From positions 8,680,001 to 8,744,000 of the forward strand of contig OZ176056.1 of the NCBI GenBank assembly GCA_964247055.1: a DNA stretch of 64,000 nt, written 5' to 3'. Made by a program: the position numbers and the translations under genes. Positions 40,106 through 55,302 of this stretch are shown piece after piece. The notes under the pieces are model-generated. The model made no database searches. It was not told where the DNA came from and worked only from the letters and a program-made list of their open reading frames with translations. Position 1 is the first letter of the stretch, and every line of letters starts with the position of its first letter. Origin of the DNA: Paragordius varius (lineage: Eukaryota > Nematomorpha).

Positions 40106-41067
40106 TTATATATATTTATTTATATTTTTTAATTTTTTTTCAAAAAATATAAGATAAAGTAAACATTATTTATTGACAATAATTATATAAAATATTCATT
40201 TTTCTGTTTGTTTTCATTCTTGTCTTGTTGGTTATTAATGATCAACGTTTTGAGATTATGGTTTAATTGTATTCGTATTTTTGTAAGTATTTTCGTGTCT
40301 TGTTGGTTATTCATGATCAACGTTTTTAGATTATGGTTTTCTTGTATATTCTGATTCTATAAAAATTAATAAACATTAGTTTTAGAAATTAAATTTTCAA
40401 TGTTACCACAAACTAATTCAACCTAGTATATCAATTTTTACTATTTTTTACAATATTGTCAATTAATTATTAAATTTAACCTTTATTTTATGATTGTCAT
40501 TATAGAACTAATATTGGGATCAATATAAACCGCTAAAATTAAAATCAACAAATTTGAAATCATTTAATGTTAACCTAAAACAATAAAATCAGTTTAAAAA
40601 CCAATATTTTTATTCTTTTGAATTTAAATGCTAAAAAAATATGAGTTGGACAAGTTTTTAACAATTTTATTTATATTCAAAATTAGCAGTTTTACAACCA
40701 AATAAACTATTTTTTACCGATTTTGGCTATTAATATGTTTGTAAGAAAAAATAAAAATAATATGAGCTATTTTTAAAAAAAATAAATATATTAATTAAAT
40801 GCTGTCTAGCACATCAAATATCAATTTACCAAGGAATTATTTATTTCAAACCAGTAAATTAAAAAATTGAGGTAGATTTAGGTAATTGAATTTAGATATA
40901 AAAAATGGTAAACAAATCATAAAACAAACAGTGTTAGGGTCAAAACAAATTTAGGAAGGCAATAATATCCTACCTATTATAAAATTATTTATTCAATGAT
41001 TAAAAAACAAGTATTTCAACTATGGGATCATTTTAAACAATTCCTCTTATCAATTAATTAAAAAGAA
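40106..41067. other. AT-rich tail DNA, unit 2
   Basis: Partly different from unit 1, with a local tandem duplication at about 40220-40345. No gene. Confidence 0.5.
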
Positions 41068-41176
41068 ATGCGTGGGTCTCGGCCTGCTTCGCAGCCCGAG
41101 GAAGTCCTGCGGACTTCTTTAAGGAAATGAACCAACTCCAATCCCTCACCCTAACCCTAGCCCACAAACTCAAAAC
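41068..41176 (+). repeat. Twin-hairpin module, inverted orientation, unit 2
   Basis: Same as 19499-19612, with both hairpins intact. Confidence 0.85.
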
Positions 41177-41282
41177 CCTAAAAGTTTTTTACCCCTTATT
41201 GTAAAATAAATTTTTGCTAAATACCTTAAAATCCTTACCATTTAAAAACCATTGATCATTTGTTTAGTATGTTGTAATTCGC

Positions 41283-41400
41283 AGAACAGTAGTGTATGGA
41301 AAAACCAACAAACAATGTGTTCATAAACCATTATTTTCTTTCATTTTTCCATACACAACTGTTGTGTTGCAATTTGCCTTACTATAGTGTGAAATAAGCA
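41283..41400. mobile_element. Decayed MITE family 3 copy, unit 2
   Basis: Shares AGTAGTGTATGGAAAAACCA and the complementary TTTTTCCATACAC arm with 19872-20031. The outer left arm is missing. Confidence 0.5.
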
Positions 41401-43564
41401 ACAATATATTATAATATAAAAATTAATTGAAAACATTTGAAAGACACCGCCATATAGATTGATAAATTAGCAAATTATGACAATAATTAAAGAAAATTAA
41501 ACAGATATGAATTGGTATTATTTACCAAATTTTAGTTAGTTGTCTCAAAATGACATATAAGACCATTGTTAAGTAATCAAAGTTATTTAAAAATTAGGGT
41601 ATAAAATATTTAAAAAAAATAATACCTAATCAATAAAAGTGAATAAAAATATTTTTAAATAACCTTGAGATTTAAGAAAATAAAAAATAAGGATAAAAAC
41701 ATTTTACAATAATTTAAATATATGTATTATATTAGTGATAAAAAGGAAGTATATTTATTTAATATATTCATTAAAATTAGTTATTTAAAATAAAATTTTA
41801 TAAAAAAATTAGTAAACTATATTTAAAAGTAAAGGTAATATAATTATTTATTTTCTAAATAAAAAACAGCTGAAAAAACTAGTTACCAAAATTTTAATAT
41901 TTAAAATTAATGAAATTTTAAATATACAAAAAATCATTAGTTAAAAAGTCTTTAATTTAAATTTGTTTATAATTGGTGATAAAAAATTTAATTTATATTA
42001 ATTTTATTTTTACGTTTGACAAATATTACTTGTAGTAATCAAAAATTTTTATAGTTATCAAAAATATAATTATCTAAACAGCTGACCATGAAAATTGGTT
42101 ATTTAATACACTGTAAGACAGAAAAACAGATAAATACAATATTTTAAGTTGATAAAAAAGAGATTCTTATCAATAGATTACTATAGAAATATTCTAAATT
42201 AGTTGTTTGTTGTTCTTATATCTTAGCAAAAATTCTTTAAGAGCCAAAATTTTGAAAAACTCAGGTAACTTTATAAAAAAATATTTAAATAATGGTTAAG
42301 ATATACCATAATAACTTTTGAGATTTTGACTTTTCCGCGCACACAATGTTCAGAAACCACATCATTCTAATTGAATATAAAATAATGTTTAATAATTAAA
42401 TGAATATTTTTTCTTTAACAGAAATGCTGGTTGTTATATAGTTTTTTCAATCATAGTTAACGGTTTATTAATGATATTTAGCGTTGTTTTAAAAAAATGC
42501 GTTCACAAAAACATTATAGCGGTTATTTCTTATTTATTACTAATTAACAAAAAATAAATAAATTGATTAATATTTAGCTTTTTTAGGAAAAAAACAAATT
42601 AACTATTTATTTCTAATAAAATTTAGCGTTTTTTGATGAAAATTAGGTTAAATGTAATCATTTATATAAGAATGAAAAACATAGTTTTGAAAATGTCAAA
42701 AACAAACAGCTGTTACGGCTAATTCAATTAAATTGAAAAAAACATATATATTTAGCTAAAATTCTGCTAAAAAATTTTTTTTATACTGCCCTGTAGTTTT
42801 TCAAAATTATCTTACGGTAATTAATATCAGCTGATTTTTAATAAATATTGGAGAATAATTATTAAATTTGGCTGTTTTAATAAAAAAAATAGTAATTGCA
42901 TAATTTGGCTGTAGTTAAAAATTTTTATAAAAAAATATCAGTTTTTAATTATAATTAAACTGTATTATAAAGGATATCAACATAACTCTCCTATTAGAAA
43001 TAGTTAGGGGTTTATTGGTATATAACTATATTATTAAAATCCAACTGTTTCTTAGCGATTAAATAACTTATAAAACCAGGATTTTAATGAGGTTATTTAT
43101 ATGCAAATTCAAATTTTTAAAAGAAGCTCTGTTTTAGAGTTTTTTTCAAAAAATATAAGCTAATTAACGGGTATAAAATTTAAACTGTTTTTAATAAAAT
43201 TAACTTTTAAAGGGCTTTTTACAAAAAATTACCCTTTAAAACCAAAAAATTAATTAACATTTTTATAAATGGCATTGTGATAATTTAATAATGTAAAAAT
43301 AAATACCAAATTTCAATATATATTCAAGCCAAACGTTTTCCATTACGATTCGTTTAAGTTTTTGCGAATTCAGGCAACGCATTTCTAAATTAATATAAGG
43401 CATATATATATTATACATTGCTATATTAAAATGTATTTATTAATAGTATTATAATAAATTAACTGTTTGAATAAATAAACTGTCTAAATCATAAATATTT
43501 CACTTTTAAAATAAATCAACTGTTATAGTTGAATCAGTATAAATAAATCATAAATAGTTCACTT
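41401..43564. other. AT-rich tail DNA, unit 2
   Basis: About 41870-43100 is nearly identical to unit 1 (20490-21700), with about eight differences noticed in 1.1 kb. The flanks are not. No gene. Confidence 0.6.
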
Positions 43565-43985
43565 AAATCAATAACAACTGATTAATTAAAACAACTTATT
43601 AATTAAAACAACTTATTAATTAAAACAACTTAATAATTAAAACAACTGATTAATTAAAACAACTGATTAATTAAAACAAGATTAATTAAAAACAACTGAT
43701 TAATTAAACTGGTTAATAAAAACAACTGATTAATTAAACAACTGATTAATTAAACTGGTTAATAAAAACAACTGATTAATAAAAACAACTGATTAATAAA
43801 AACAACTGATTAATAAAAACAACTGATTAATAAAAACAACTGATTAATAAAAACAACTGATTAATAAAAACAACTAATTATTAAAAACAACTAATTAATA
43901 ATGACAACAATTAAAAAAACTGTTTAATAAAAATAACTGATAAATTAAAAAACCTGAAATATCAAAACTCAAATAAAAAAACAAA
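43565..43985. repeat. Satellite A array, unit 3
   Basis: Short (about 0.4 kb) and of a diverged subtype (ATTAATTAAAACAACT and ATTAATAAAAACAACTG). Few or none of the AATAAT monomers that dominate unit 2. Confidence 0.93.
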
Positions 43986-44404
43986 TATTTTAAAAAATAT
44001 TTTAAAAAATATTTTAAAACATTTAATATAATATTAATCAAGAATTTTAATTATTAAACTGTAAAAAATTACCAAATCCAAAAATATCAAGCCAAAATTT
44101 TTTGCTTTACGATTTGTTTCAGTTTTTGCGCAAATAATTGATTGAGGCAACACATTCTAAAAAAATAATCAAAATAAATAAATTGATAAATATAAACGAT
44201 TAATTACAATATAATAATTCAAAAAAACGCTATTTAAGAATGAATGATATGTTTTGTGTTTAATTATCTAAAAAACCAATTTGCTGGCATTCAAGTAATT
44301 TTGCCGAATTGAGCGAATTAATATATATAATTTAAGCATTTTTTTTTAAACTTTCTGATTTTTAGAATTATTATTAGTACAACATTTGGGTTTATATGCA
44401 TATT
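43986..44404. other. Spacer between satellites A and B, unit 3
   Basis: As in units 1 and 2, including TTTTTGCGCAAATAATTGAT at about 44123-44142. Confidence 0.8.
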
Positions 44405-47400
44405 TTTAACCGATTAGCAAATTTTTAGAAAATTTTAAGGAAACTTTAACCGATTTTTAGCAAATTTTAAGAAAACTTTAACCGATTATTAGCAGATTTT
44501 AAGGAAACTTTAACCGATTTTTAACAAATTTTAAGAAAACTTTAACCGATTATTAGCAAATTTTAAGAAAACTTTAACCGATTATTAGCCTATTATAAGA
44601 AAACTTTAACCGATTTTTAGCCTATTATAAGGAAACTTTAACCGATTTTAGCAAATTTTAAGGAAATTTTAACCAAATTTTAGCATATTTTAAGAAAACT
44701 TTAACCGATTATTAGCAAATTTTAAGAAATTTTAACCGAATATTAGCAAATTTTAAGTAAACTTTAATCGATTTTTAGTAAATTTTAAGGAAATTTTAGC
44801 AAATTTTAAAAAATTTTTAACCGATTTTTAGCAAATTTTGGGGAAATTTTAACCGATTTAACATATTTTAAGGAAACTTTAACCGATTTTAGCAAATTAT
44901 TAGATAATTTTAACCGATTTTTAGCCTATTATAAGGAAACTTTAACCGAGATTATTAGCAAATTTTAAGGAAACTTTAACCGATTTTAGCAAATTTTAAG
45001 AAAACTTTAACCGATTATTAGCCAATTTTAAGGAAACTTTAACCGATTATTAGCAAATTTTAAGAAATTTTAACCGATTTTTAGCAAATTTTAAGGAAAC
45101 TTTAACCGATTTTAGCAAATTTTAAGAAATTTTAAGAAAACTTTAACCAATTATTAGCAAATTTTAAGAAAACTTTAACCGATTATTAGCAAATTTTAAG
45201 AAAATTTAAACCGATTATTAGCAAATTTTAAGAAAACTTTAACCGATTATTAGCAAATTTAAGGAAACTTTAATCGATTTTTAGCCTATTATAAGGAAAC
45301 TTTAACCGATTATTAGCAAATTTTAAGAAAACTATAACCGATTTTACCAAATTTTAAGATAATTTTAACCGATTATTAGCAAATTTTAAGGAATCTTTAA
45401 CCGATTTTTAGCAAATTTTAAGAAATTTTAACCGATTTTTAGCAAATTTTAAGGAAACTTTAACCGATTTTAGCAAATTTTAAGAAATTTTAAGAAAACT
45501 TTAACCAATTATTAGCAAATTTTAAGAAAACTTTATCCGATTATTAGCAAATTTTAAGAAAACTATAACCGATTTTACCAAATTTTAAGATAATTTTAAC
45601 CGATTTTTAGCAAATTTTAAGAAAACTTTAACCGATTATTAGCAAATTTTAAGAAAACTTTAACCGATTATTAGCAAATTTTAAAAAAATTTTAACCGAT
45701 TTTAGCAAATCTTAAGAAAACTTTAACCGATTTTAGCAAATCTTAAGAAAACTTTAACCGATTTTTAGCAAATTTTAGAAAACTTTAACCGATTTTTAGC
45801 CTATTATAAGAAAACTTTAACCGATTTTTAGCCTATTATAAGGAAACTTTAACCAATTTTTAGCAAATTTTAAGGAATCTTTAACCGATTTTTAGCAAAT
45901 TTTAAGGAAATTTTAACCGATTTTTAACAAAACTTAAGGAAACTTTAACCGATTTTTAGTAAATTTTAAGGAAATTTTAGCAAATTTTGAAAAATTTTAA
46001 CCGATTTTTAGCAAATTTTGGGGAAATTTTAACCGATTTAACATATTTTAAGGAAACTTTAACCGGTTTTAGCAAATTTTAAGATAATTTTAACCGATTA
46101 TTAGCAAATTTTAAGAAAATTTTAACCGATTTTTAACCGATTTTTAGCAAATTTTAAGAAAACTTTAACCGATTATTAGCAAATTTTAAGATAATTTTAA
46201 CCGATTTTTAGCCTATTATAAGGAAACTTTGACCGATTATTAGAAAATTTTAAGAAAACTTTAACCGATTTTAGCAAATTTTAAGATAATTTTAACCGAT
46301 TTTTAGCAAATTTTAAGGAAACTTTAATCGATTTTTAACAAATTTTAAGGAAACTTTAACCGATTTTTAGCAAATTTCAGGGAAACTTTAACCGATTTTT
46401 AACAAAACTGAAGGAAACTTTAACCAATTTTTAGCAAATTTTAAGGAATCTTTAACCGATTTTTAGCAAATTTTAAGGAAATTTTAACCGATTTTTAACA
46501 AAACTTAAGGAAACTTTAACCGATTTTTAGTAAATTTTAAGGATATTTTAGCAAATTTTGAAAAATTTTAACCGATTTTTAGCAAATTTTGGGGAAATTT
46601 TAACCGATTTAACATATTTTAAGATAATTTTAACCGATTTTTAGCAAATTTTTAGCAAATTTTAAGAAAACTTTAACCGATTTTTAGCAAATTTTAAGAA
46701 AACGTTAAGCGATTTTTAGCCTATAAGAAAACTTTAACCGATTTTTAGCCTATTATAAGGAAACTTTAACCGATTTTTAGCCTATTATAAGGAAACTTTA
46801 ACTGATTATTAGCAAATTTTAAGGAAACTTTAATCGATTTTTAACAAAACTTAAGGAAACTTTAACCGATTTTTAGTAAATTTTAAGGATATTTTAGCAA
46901 ATTTTGAAAAATTTTAACCGATTTTTAGCAAATTTTGGGGAAATTTTAACCGATTTAACATATTTTAAGATAATTTTAACCGATTTTTAGCAAATTTTTA
47001 GCAAATTTTAAGAAAACTTTAACCGATTTTTAGCAAATTTTAAGAAAACGTTAAGCGATTTTTAGCCTATAAGAAAACTTTAACCGATTTTTAGCCTATT
47101 ATAAGGAAACTTTAACCGATTTTTAGCCTATTATAAGGAAACTTTAACTGATTATTAGCAAATTTTAAGGAAATTTTAACCGATTTTTAACAAAACTTAA
47201 GGAAACTTTAACCGATTTTTAGCAAATTTTAGGGTAACTTTAACCGATTTTTAACAAAACTGAAGGAAACTTTAACCAATTTTTAGCAAAACTGAAGGAA
47301 TCTTTAACCGATTTTTAGCAAATTTTAAGGAAACTTTAATCGATTTTTAACAAATTTCAGGGAAACTTTAACCGATTTTTAACAAAACTGAAGGAAACTT

Positions 47401-49165
47401 TAACCAATTTTTAGCAAAACTGAAGGAATCTTTAACCGATTTTTAGCAAATTTTAAGGAAACTTTAATCGATTTTTAACAAATTTTAAGGAAACTTTAAC
47501 CGATTTTTAGCAAATTTCAGGGAAACTTTAACCGATTTTTAACAAAACTGAAGGAAACTTTAACCAATTTTTAGCAAATTTTAAGGAATCTTTAACCAAT
47601 TTTTAGCAAATTTTAAGGAATCTTTAACCGATTTTTAGCAAATTTTAAGGAAATTTTAACCGATTTTTAACAAAACTTAAGGAAACTTTAACCGATTTTT
47701 AGCAAATTTTAAGGAATCTTAAACCAATTTTTAGCAAATTTTAAGGAAATTTTAACCGATTTTTAACAAAACTTAAGGAAACTTTAACCGATTTTTAGCA
47801 AATTTTAGGGAAACTTTAACCGATTTTTAACATTAAGGAAACTTTAACCGATTTTTAGCAAATTTTAAGGAAATTTTAACCGATTTTTAACAAAACTTAA
47901 GGAAACTTTAACCGATTTTTAGCAAATTATAAGGAAACTTTAACCGATTTTTAGCAAATTTTAGGGAAACTTTAACCGATTTTTAACATTAAGGAAACTT
48001 TAACCGATTTTTAGCAAATTTTAAGGAAATTTTAACCGATTTTTAACAAAACTTAAGGAAACTTTAACCGATTTTTAGCAAATTTTAGAGTAACTTTAAC
48101 CGATTTTTAACAAAACTGAAGGAAACTTTAACCAATTTTTAGCAAAACTGAAGGAATCTTTAACCGATTTTTAGCAAATTTTAAGGAAACTTTAATCGAT
48201 TTTTAACAAATTTTAAGGAAACTTTAACCGATTTTTAGCAAATTTCAGGGAAACTTTAACCGATTTTTAACAAAACTGAAGGAAACTTTAACCAATTTTT
48301 AGCAAATTTTAAGGAATCTTTAACCAATTTTTAGCAAATTTTAAGGAATCTTTAACCAATTTTTAGCAAAACTTAAGGAAACTTTAACCGATTTTTAACA
48401 AAACTTAAGGAAACTTTAACCGATTTTTAGCAAATTTCAGGGAAACTTTAACCGATTTTTAACAAAACTGAAGGAAACTTTAACCGATTTTTAACAAAAC
48501 TGAAGGAATCTATAACCGATTTTTAGCAAATTTTAAGGAAATTTTAACCGATTTTTAACAAAACTTAAGGAAACTTTAACCGATTTTTAGCAATTAGGGA
48601 AACTTTAACCGATTTTTAGCAAATTTTAAGAAAACTTTAACCGATTTTTAGCAAATTTTAAGAAAACTTTAACCGATTTTTAGCAAATTTTAAGAAAACT
48701 TTAACCGATTTTTAGCAAATTTTAAGAAAACTTTAACCGATTTTTAGCCTATTATAAGGAAACTTTAACCGATTTTTAGCCTATTATAAGAAAACTTTAA
48801 CCGATTTTTAGCCTATTATAAGGAAACTTTAACCGATTTTTAACAAAACTTAAGGAAACTTTAACCGATTTTTAGCAAATTTTAGGGTAAGTTTAACCGA
48901 TTTTTAACAAAAGGAAACTTTAACCGATTTTTAGCAAATTTTAAGGAATCTTTAACCGATTTTTAGCAAATTTTAAGAAAACTTTAACCGATTATTAGCC
49001 TATTATAAGAAAACTTTAACCGATTTTTAGCCTATTATAAGGAAAATTTAACCGATTTTAGCAAATTTTAAGGAAATTTTAACCGATTTTTAGGCAAATT
49101 AGTAAAAAACTTTAACGCATTTTTAGCATATTTTAACCGATTTTTTTTAAGGTAACTTTAACCGA
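44405..49165. repeat. Satellite B array, unit 3
   Basis: About 4.8 kb of the 32-bp monomer family. The left half uses mainly ATTATTAGCAAATTTTAAG monomers and the right half the AACAAAACTGAAGG and AGCAAATTTCAGGG classes. A local higher-order copy is offset by about 346 bp (46541 versus 46887). Confidence 0.95.
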
Positions 49166-52096
49166 TTTTTAAATTGATTTTTATTTAATTTCTCATTTTT
49201 TTAACAAACTTTAAACAATTTTAAATAATTTTAGTGTATTTTTAAGAAACTTTAATACCATTTTTATACTTTTTTTGAACCACCTTAAGTCATTTTATGT
49301 AAGAAAAAATAGAAGACACGAAAAGAAGGCGTGATATCAATTATACGCCCGAAAACCCAAAACCAATTTGTTGTACATAATTTATATACTAGGAATTTTT
49401 TAGAGGAGGGGTGGTCAACAAGCGGCTCCTTAAATATTGAGGCTGCCGCGAGAAATTTATATACAAGTTTTTAAACAATTTAAGGAAAATTGATTATCTT
49501 AAACAAATTTTCTGAATAAATTTTTCCGGAATTTTGGCAATTTCCTAAAAAAAATGATAACAAAATAGTGGTTTTTACAGTATCATTTATAATATCTAAT
49601 AAAATGTTAGCTAATGCCCATATATTTAGCCAATTTGGACCGCGAAGCCATAGAATATGAATTTATTTTTTAAGAAATTAAATTTTATAGGACGAGCATG
49701 CACCTAAAAAATAATAACATAAGTTCACCTTTGTATGTTAACACTTCCTCTCCATTATCAAAAAATTTTTACAAAATTTTAGAGAAAGAAATTCAATGCT
49801 AAAATATTTTACCAAGAGCTATAATTTATGTAAAATTATTTTAAATTGGAAGGATATTTTAGATTTCAAAACAAGCAAGCATCTAAATAATTATAACATA
49901 TGTTCACCTTTCTATTTCATCTTCCTCAAACAAATGAAAAAAAAAATTTTAAAAGATTAAGAAACCCACTTGTTAGCAATATAGTATCATAATTACACAT
50001 CTATTTAGTTTTTTTTAAAAAATGGATAATAATAAAATATTACTAGGTTTGTGTTAAAATTTGCCAGATAGAATTGCCAAGTAAATGGCTAATAGCAAGA
50101 AAAGATTCTTTTTGAAGTTAATAAATGTTCCTTATCATTCGTATCTGGCAATATTTTAATGCAAACCCAGAAATGATTCGTAATTATACTGTATATATAT
50201 AAAACATGCAAAACTTACATACATTGTTTGATCAGAATTGTATTAAAACGTATTTTCCCATTTCAGTCGTATAATATCAACCATGTTTCCAATACTTTGT
50301 CGTTTTATTGTGGTCGATTGTTTCAAAGATTTGGTTGGAGAGTTTCCTTTTTTCAATTAACAATGGTATTCTAATGATTAAGTATAAACAATTTACCTTA
50401 TTATATAGTAATGGCAATACATTGTATAGCTGGAGAGATCAAGACATGACAAGGGAAGTTGCATATGCACCCAATCTATCCACCCATTTCAGAAAATGTG
50501 CGAGGAAAAAAAAATTAAGTAAATGAAAAAAATGCAAAATTTTCGCCCTTTATATAGGGCATAATGTATATGTTATCTTTTTATCCAATCAAATTAATGT
50601 GTGCATTTGCGCCTTTTTCCCCCCCTTCTGGAAAAATGTTTCACATTCTTTTCCCTCTCTTTATTGCGCAACATTGTTTGGGCGCCTCTATTTTATTATT
50701 ATTCCCCCCCCCCCTCATGTGCACATTCCAATAAAACATATAATATTATATATGATTCATCATAACTAAAAATAAATCCTTTTTTATTACAATAATGTTA
50801 TTTGGCTGGCGCCTATAAAGAAATGTAAATAAAATTCGGAGAAAAATATGTTAAAAAAATATGGCAATAATATTTTAACAATCTTTATTAATAATAAATG
50901 AAAAATTTGAATTTATTTTCTTACTTACTAAATGTTTGATTACACAAATGGCTAATATCAAAATTTATTAATTAATTAATCTAATTTGTTTCAATATTAA
51001 AAAAAATAATTTTTCATAGAGGTATTTAAGTTTTTACCGGTGTAATTTGATTAATATATTGGTTTATAATTTAGTGATCATAGAATTTTTTTTCTAAAAT
51101 AAAGCAGAATGTTTTTTAAGAAGTTTATAGATTATTATCTAAAGATTTATAATTATTTTAATTTTATGCTTTGTGCAATCATCTAATATCAAATTAATGT
51201 TAAAATCAAATACATCATATAATAAGCTTTCAACAACAAGAGTTCTGATTTTTTTGGATTTCCAATTCATTAAAATCCATCATCACAGATAGTTTATTTA
51301 GGTAAAAGATATTCAAAGTGTGCTTACGATAATTACCAATATATAATGATTCTCTCTTAATTCATACTAATATATATATTAATTTTAAAATAGGAATCAA
51401 CAAATAAGTTATTATTCTGTTTTAATTCAATTAAAAAATATGTAAATAAAATCGAAAATAAGTTATGTCCTGTGGGGATAAGGGTTAAAGTAAAAAGTTT
51501 GGTTTCAGTTTTTTAAACAGAAAGCTGAAAATCTGTTTTTCATTAAGAGTTATCTGAAACAAAATTTAAACTTTTTTATACCATAGAACGATACAGAATA
51601 TCTGGGAATTGCTAACTTAACATTTAATAACCTTTAAAAGTGTAATAATTCTCAATTGAGAAATGGTTAAATCCTAACAATTTTATTAAAAATTATAATG
51701 GATTATTTATCCCAAAACTTTCTAAGCTTGCAATGTTAAATTCCCATCGTTCATGCGAAAATGTCTTTAGAATTAAGCAGTAATCAACAGTTTAATTTAA
51801 ATATTAACTAATCTTTTAAAAATCAATCAAAAGAGTTTCTGCATTTAATAATTATGTATAACCACACGACAATAACATGAGAAAAGTAAAAGATATCAAT
51901 GTTGGATAAAAATATCATTAAATTCTTCAACTTTTTTAATAATTAGTTCCCGTTTTGAAAAAGCTGAATAAAAATCTTTTTCAAAACAATAGCATTTCAT
52001 TACTTTACTACAGTTTGGAAAACCAATAAAAATATTTGGTTATATGGTGAAAAATGTAATTTTTTTTAATCTTAAATTTATAGTATAATACTGTAA
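49166..52096. other. AT-rich unit DNA, unit 3
   Basis: Counterpart of 3291-6206. No supported gene. Confidence 0.6.
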
Positions 52097-52206
52097 GGTT
52101 TCGACTTTGTGGGCTAGGGTTAGGGTGAGGGATTGGAGTTGGTTCATTTTCTAAAAGAAGTCCGCAGGACTTCCTCGGGCTGCGAAGCAGGCCGAGACCC
52201 ACGCAT
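52097..52206 (-). repeat. Twin-hairpin module, unit 3
   Basis: Both hairpins and the full CTAGGGTTAGGGTGAGGG flank, as in unit 1. Confidence 0.85.
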
Positions 52207-54297
52207 TATCTTACTATTTATACCTTATATTTATAATTAATTTTTTACTTAAATACAAAGATCCCAATAAAAAATTATTAATAATACAGAGTTAGGTATT
52301 GAATTTTATTAGGAAATAATTGGAGATCCGTTCTAGTATTAGTAAATAAGAACAATGGATTAAACATTTTTTTAGCTGTACTGCAAACATTACATAACAT
52401 GTTTACATTAATTTTTATTACCCAAATCCTTAATATATATCATATAGTTTAGGAATCGTTATTTTTAACTTCTTAATAAAAATTTTGTGTTAGGTACAAA
52501 TTGTCATTCTATATTCTGCTTATTGATTTAATCAGCTTTAGTTTGTACTTCATCTTAATTTAATCTATTTAAATTTTATATAAATTATAAAAAGATGTCT
52601 TTATTTGTATTTAAAAATTAAATCTTTGAAAAATAGGGCCTTATCCAAACTAGACCACCTATATTTAAAAATAAAAATTTAATTCGAAACATAGTTAAAT
52701 TTAAAACTTATTTCGTTTTTAATTATATATTAATAGCATTTTAAGTTTGATTCATTACTAATTTTAAAATTGATTAAGGTCCTAGAATTGAATTTAGGTA
52801 TCTGTAGGAAAAATTGTGCATTGCTCTAAGTTACATGGTTTGAAGAATAAAATGTCAAGTAAACGAATTATATATTTATTTCTATATGTGTAAGACTCAT
52901 TTCATATGTGTTTGGGATGAAATAACCCTAACCAACTCATATTTGGATAAACTTTAAGGCTTTCGACTTTGTGGACTAGGGTTAGGGTGAGGGATTGGAG
53001 TTGGTTCATTTTCTTAAAGAAGTCACCCTTCATCCAATTTAAAGAGGTTCATGAATATTATTTGCTAAATCTGTGTTTTCCTATTATAAATTTAATTAAA
53101 CTCACTATGACATCGCTTATATGTAAATATAAAAAAATATTTTTATCAAACCTGGATACTATCGCAACAAAACCATTTATGAATTTAAATCGAAGAATTG
53201 TTTATAATATAGTATTTTCATCATAAATTCTTAATTCAAAATGGTGTTTTATACGAAAATAAATTTCCAGATTACGCAAATTAGTAGTAGAGGAAAATCA
53301 ATGATATAAGCGTTCAGTCCGATATAAGGGATTGCAATTGTTTTAGGGTAAAAGAAGACTTGTAAGCAATAAAGTGCTTATAAAATTTAATTTTAAATTT
53401 TTCTAATAAGTTTGATCAAAATAATTGTAAATATCGAAGTTAATACTCTAATTTATATATAAAATTACTAAATATTGGAGAAGATTTTATTTTCAAATTA
53501 CCTATGAATGTAAAATAGTTAGTTTAAAACCGAATAATATTAGTGAGCAAATCCTAAAATAATAAAATATGTTTATTGGAGAATGAATATAAGTTAAAGT
53601 TTAATTAATTATAGTTATACTTACCCAAGGTATAATATACAAGAGGCATCAATACAATTTAAATATTAAATAGCCATATTATAAAAATTTATTTATATTC
53701 TCATCTTTATCGGAGACAAAAATATTTTTTCATGTCATACCACATAAATAATTATATTAAAAAATCAACATTAACGATATAAGTTAATTTTATTTAACTA
53801 ATTCCAAATTTTTTAATCCAAATTAATTTCTCTTTTGCTAGGTGGTATTCATACATACATAAATTCAAAAATTTGCTTCACAATACTAAATTCGGACAGG
53901 ATGGTTTATTATATGTCTACTTTGTTTGGGAAAAGTTATGGCTTTTTGAATGCGTTTAGTTGAAAATATTTTACATTTTTCAATGGATATCACAGAATTA
54001 TGACAAACTAAAAACTTTAATTTGTTGTGGAAAGCAAATGTGAGCCTGATTCCGTATTAAATTTGGAAATTAACTCAAATTGTATGGATCTTGCAGTGAG
54101 TAGCAAATATAATTGTTTATTTATTTTTGCGTTCTATTTTGGACTTTATATAAGGATTATTTTCTTTAAAAAACTTGAAATATATACGCAAATTTTTATA
54201 TATTTTTTTGTTTTGAGTATTATTTTAGACTTTATAACAAAACTATCAACACATAACATTACAAGAATTTTCCGGGTGTGTTTAAGCTGGTTGATTA
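52207..54297. other. AT-rich unit DNA, unit 3
   Basis: Counterpart of 6321-8411, apart from the truncated module at 52958-53025. No supported gene. Confidence 0.5.
52958..53025 (-). repeat. Truncated twin-hairpin module, unit 3
   Basis: Ends inside the first palindrome, as in unit 2. Confidence 0.8.
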
Positions 54298-54369
54298 CCT
54301 CGGACTAAAGATGTCATTTTACTGGCAGATCTTGTGGATTCGTGTAAACCTGGAGATGATATTGTAACA
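54298..54369 (+). pseudogene. MCM8/MCM9-like exon fragment, unit 3
   Basis: Same stretch as 8412-8483 with S to T near its start (PRTKDVILL). Confidence 0.6.
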
Positions 54370-54863
54370 ATTTTTTTTGTTTTCTTATGTAATTAACACA
54401 TAATTCACATACACATAACATCATTTTTAAATATCTTTAACTGTTTTCTATCAGGTTTTTTTTAATTAAGCTTCAAATATTATATAATTAATCATACACA
54501 CAATGCACACAATATTCTATTGGATATATATATATAATAAAATAGGTCAAAAATTAATAGGTTGCTTTTAATTTCGGGACGAATCATCTCAAAATTCCAA
54601 ATTATCCCCATTTTTTTATAATATTTTTAGGATAACAAAAACTCTTTATATATAATATATATATATATAGGATAAACTTGAAAAGAATTGATTAAGTTTA
54701 ATTGGGACTTTTGTAGATATTAAGTTTTTATACCACTGAATAGGTCATCTAATGGTAACAAAGTGATAAGAAGCACTATATGAAATTATATGTGATTAGA
54801 ATTTCAAAATAGGTTATTTTAGATATATTTTGGTCAAATTTTAAACGAAACATATGGTATTTA

Positions 54864-55302
54864 ATGTCCACAGGGCATATTCTTGGGTTCTGCGCCAACA
54901 GTAGTCGATTAATTAACTTGCGACATCATAATATAGTGGGTGACATAAAACAAAACCTCCCATCCAATGCACGACTAATATCCGAAAATCAAGCGCTGGA
55001 CTCGTCAGGATTACGACCCGATCTCGTGGTGGCCCAACAAGTGCCTTATCATCGATCCAACTGTCACCCACGAGAACGGGTCCAACGCCCTAGATGAAGC
55101 ACACAATATTAAGATAGAGAAGTATCGTCACCTCACAGTCTCACTTTCCGGCCAATTTGACGAGGTTTATATCATCCCAATCGTCGTGGGCGCACTTGGA
55201 TCATGGCACCCCAAAAACAAAAGATTATTCGAAAACATTAATATGAAAAATAAGGCTGAGATGAGAAAGGATATAGTCATCGAAACCATCAAATTTTCCT
55301 GA
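54864..55302 (+). pseudogene. 3' end of RLE-type LINE, unit 3
   Basis: Same fragment and frameshift as in units 1 and 2. It shares SSGLRPDL with unit 1. Confidence 0.8.
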
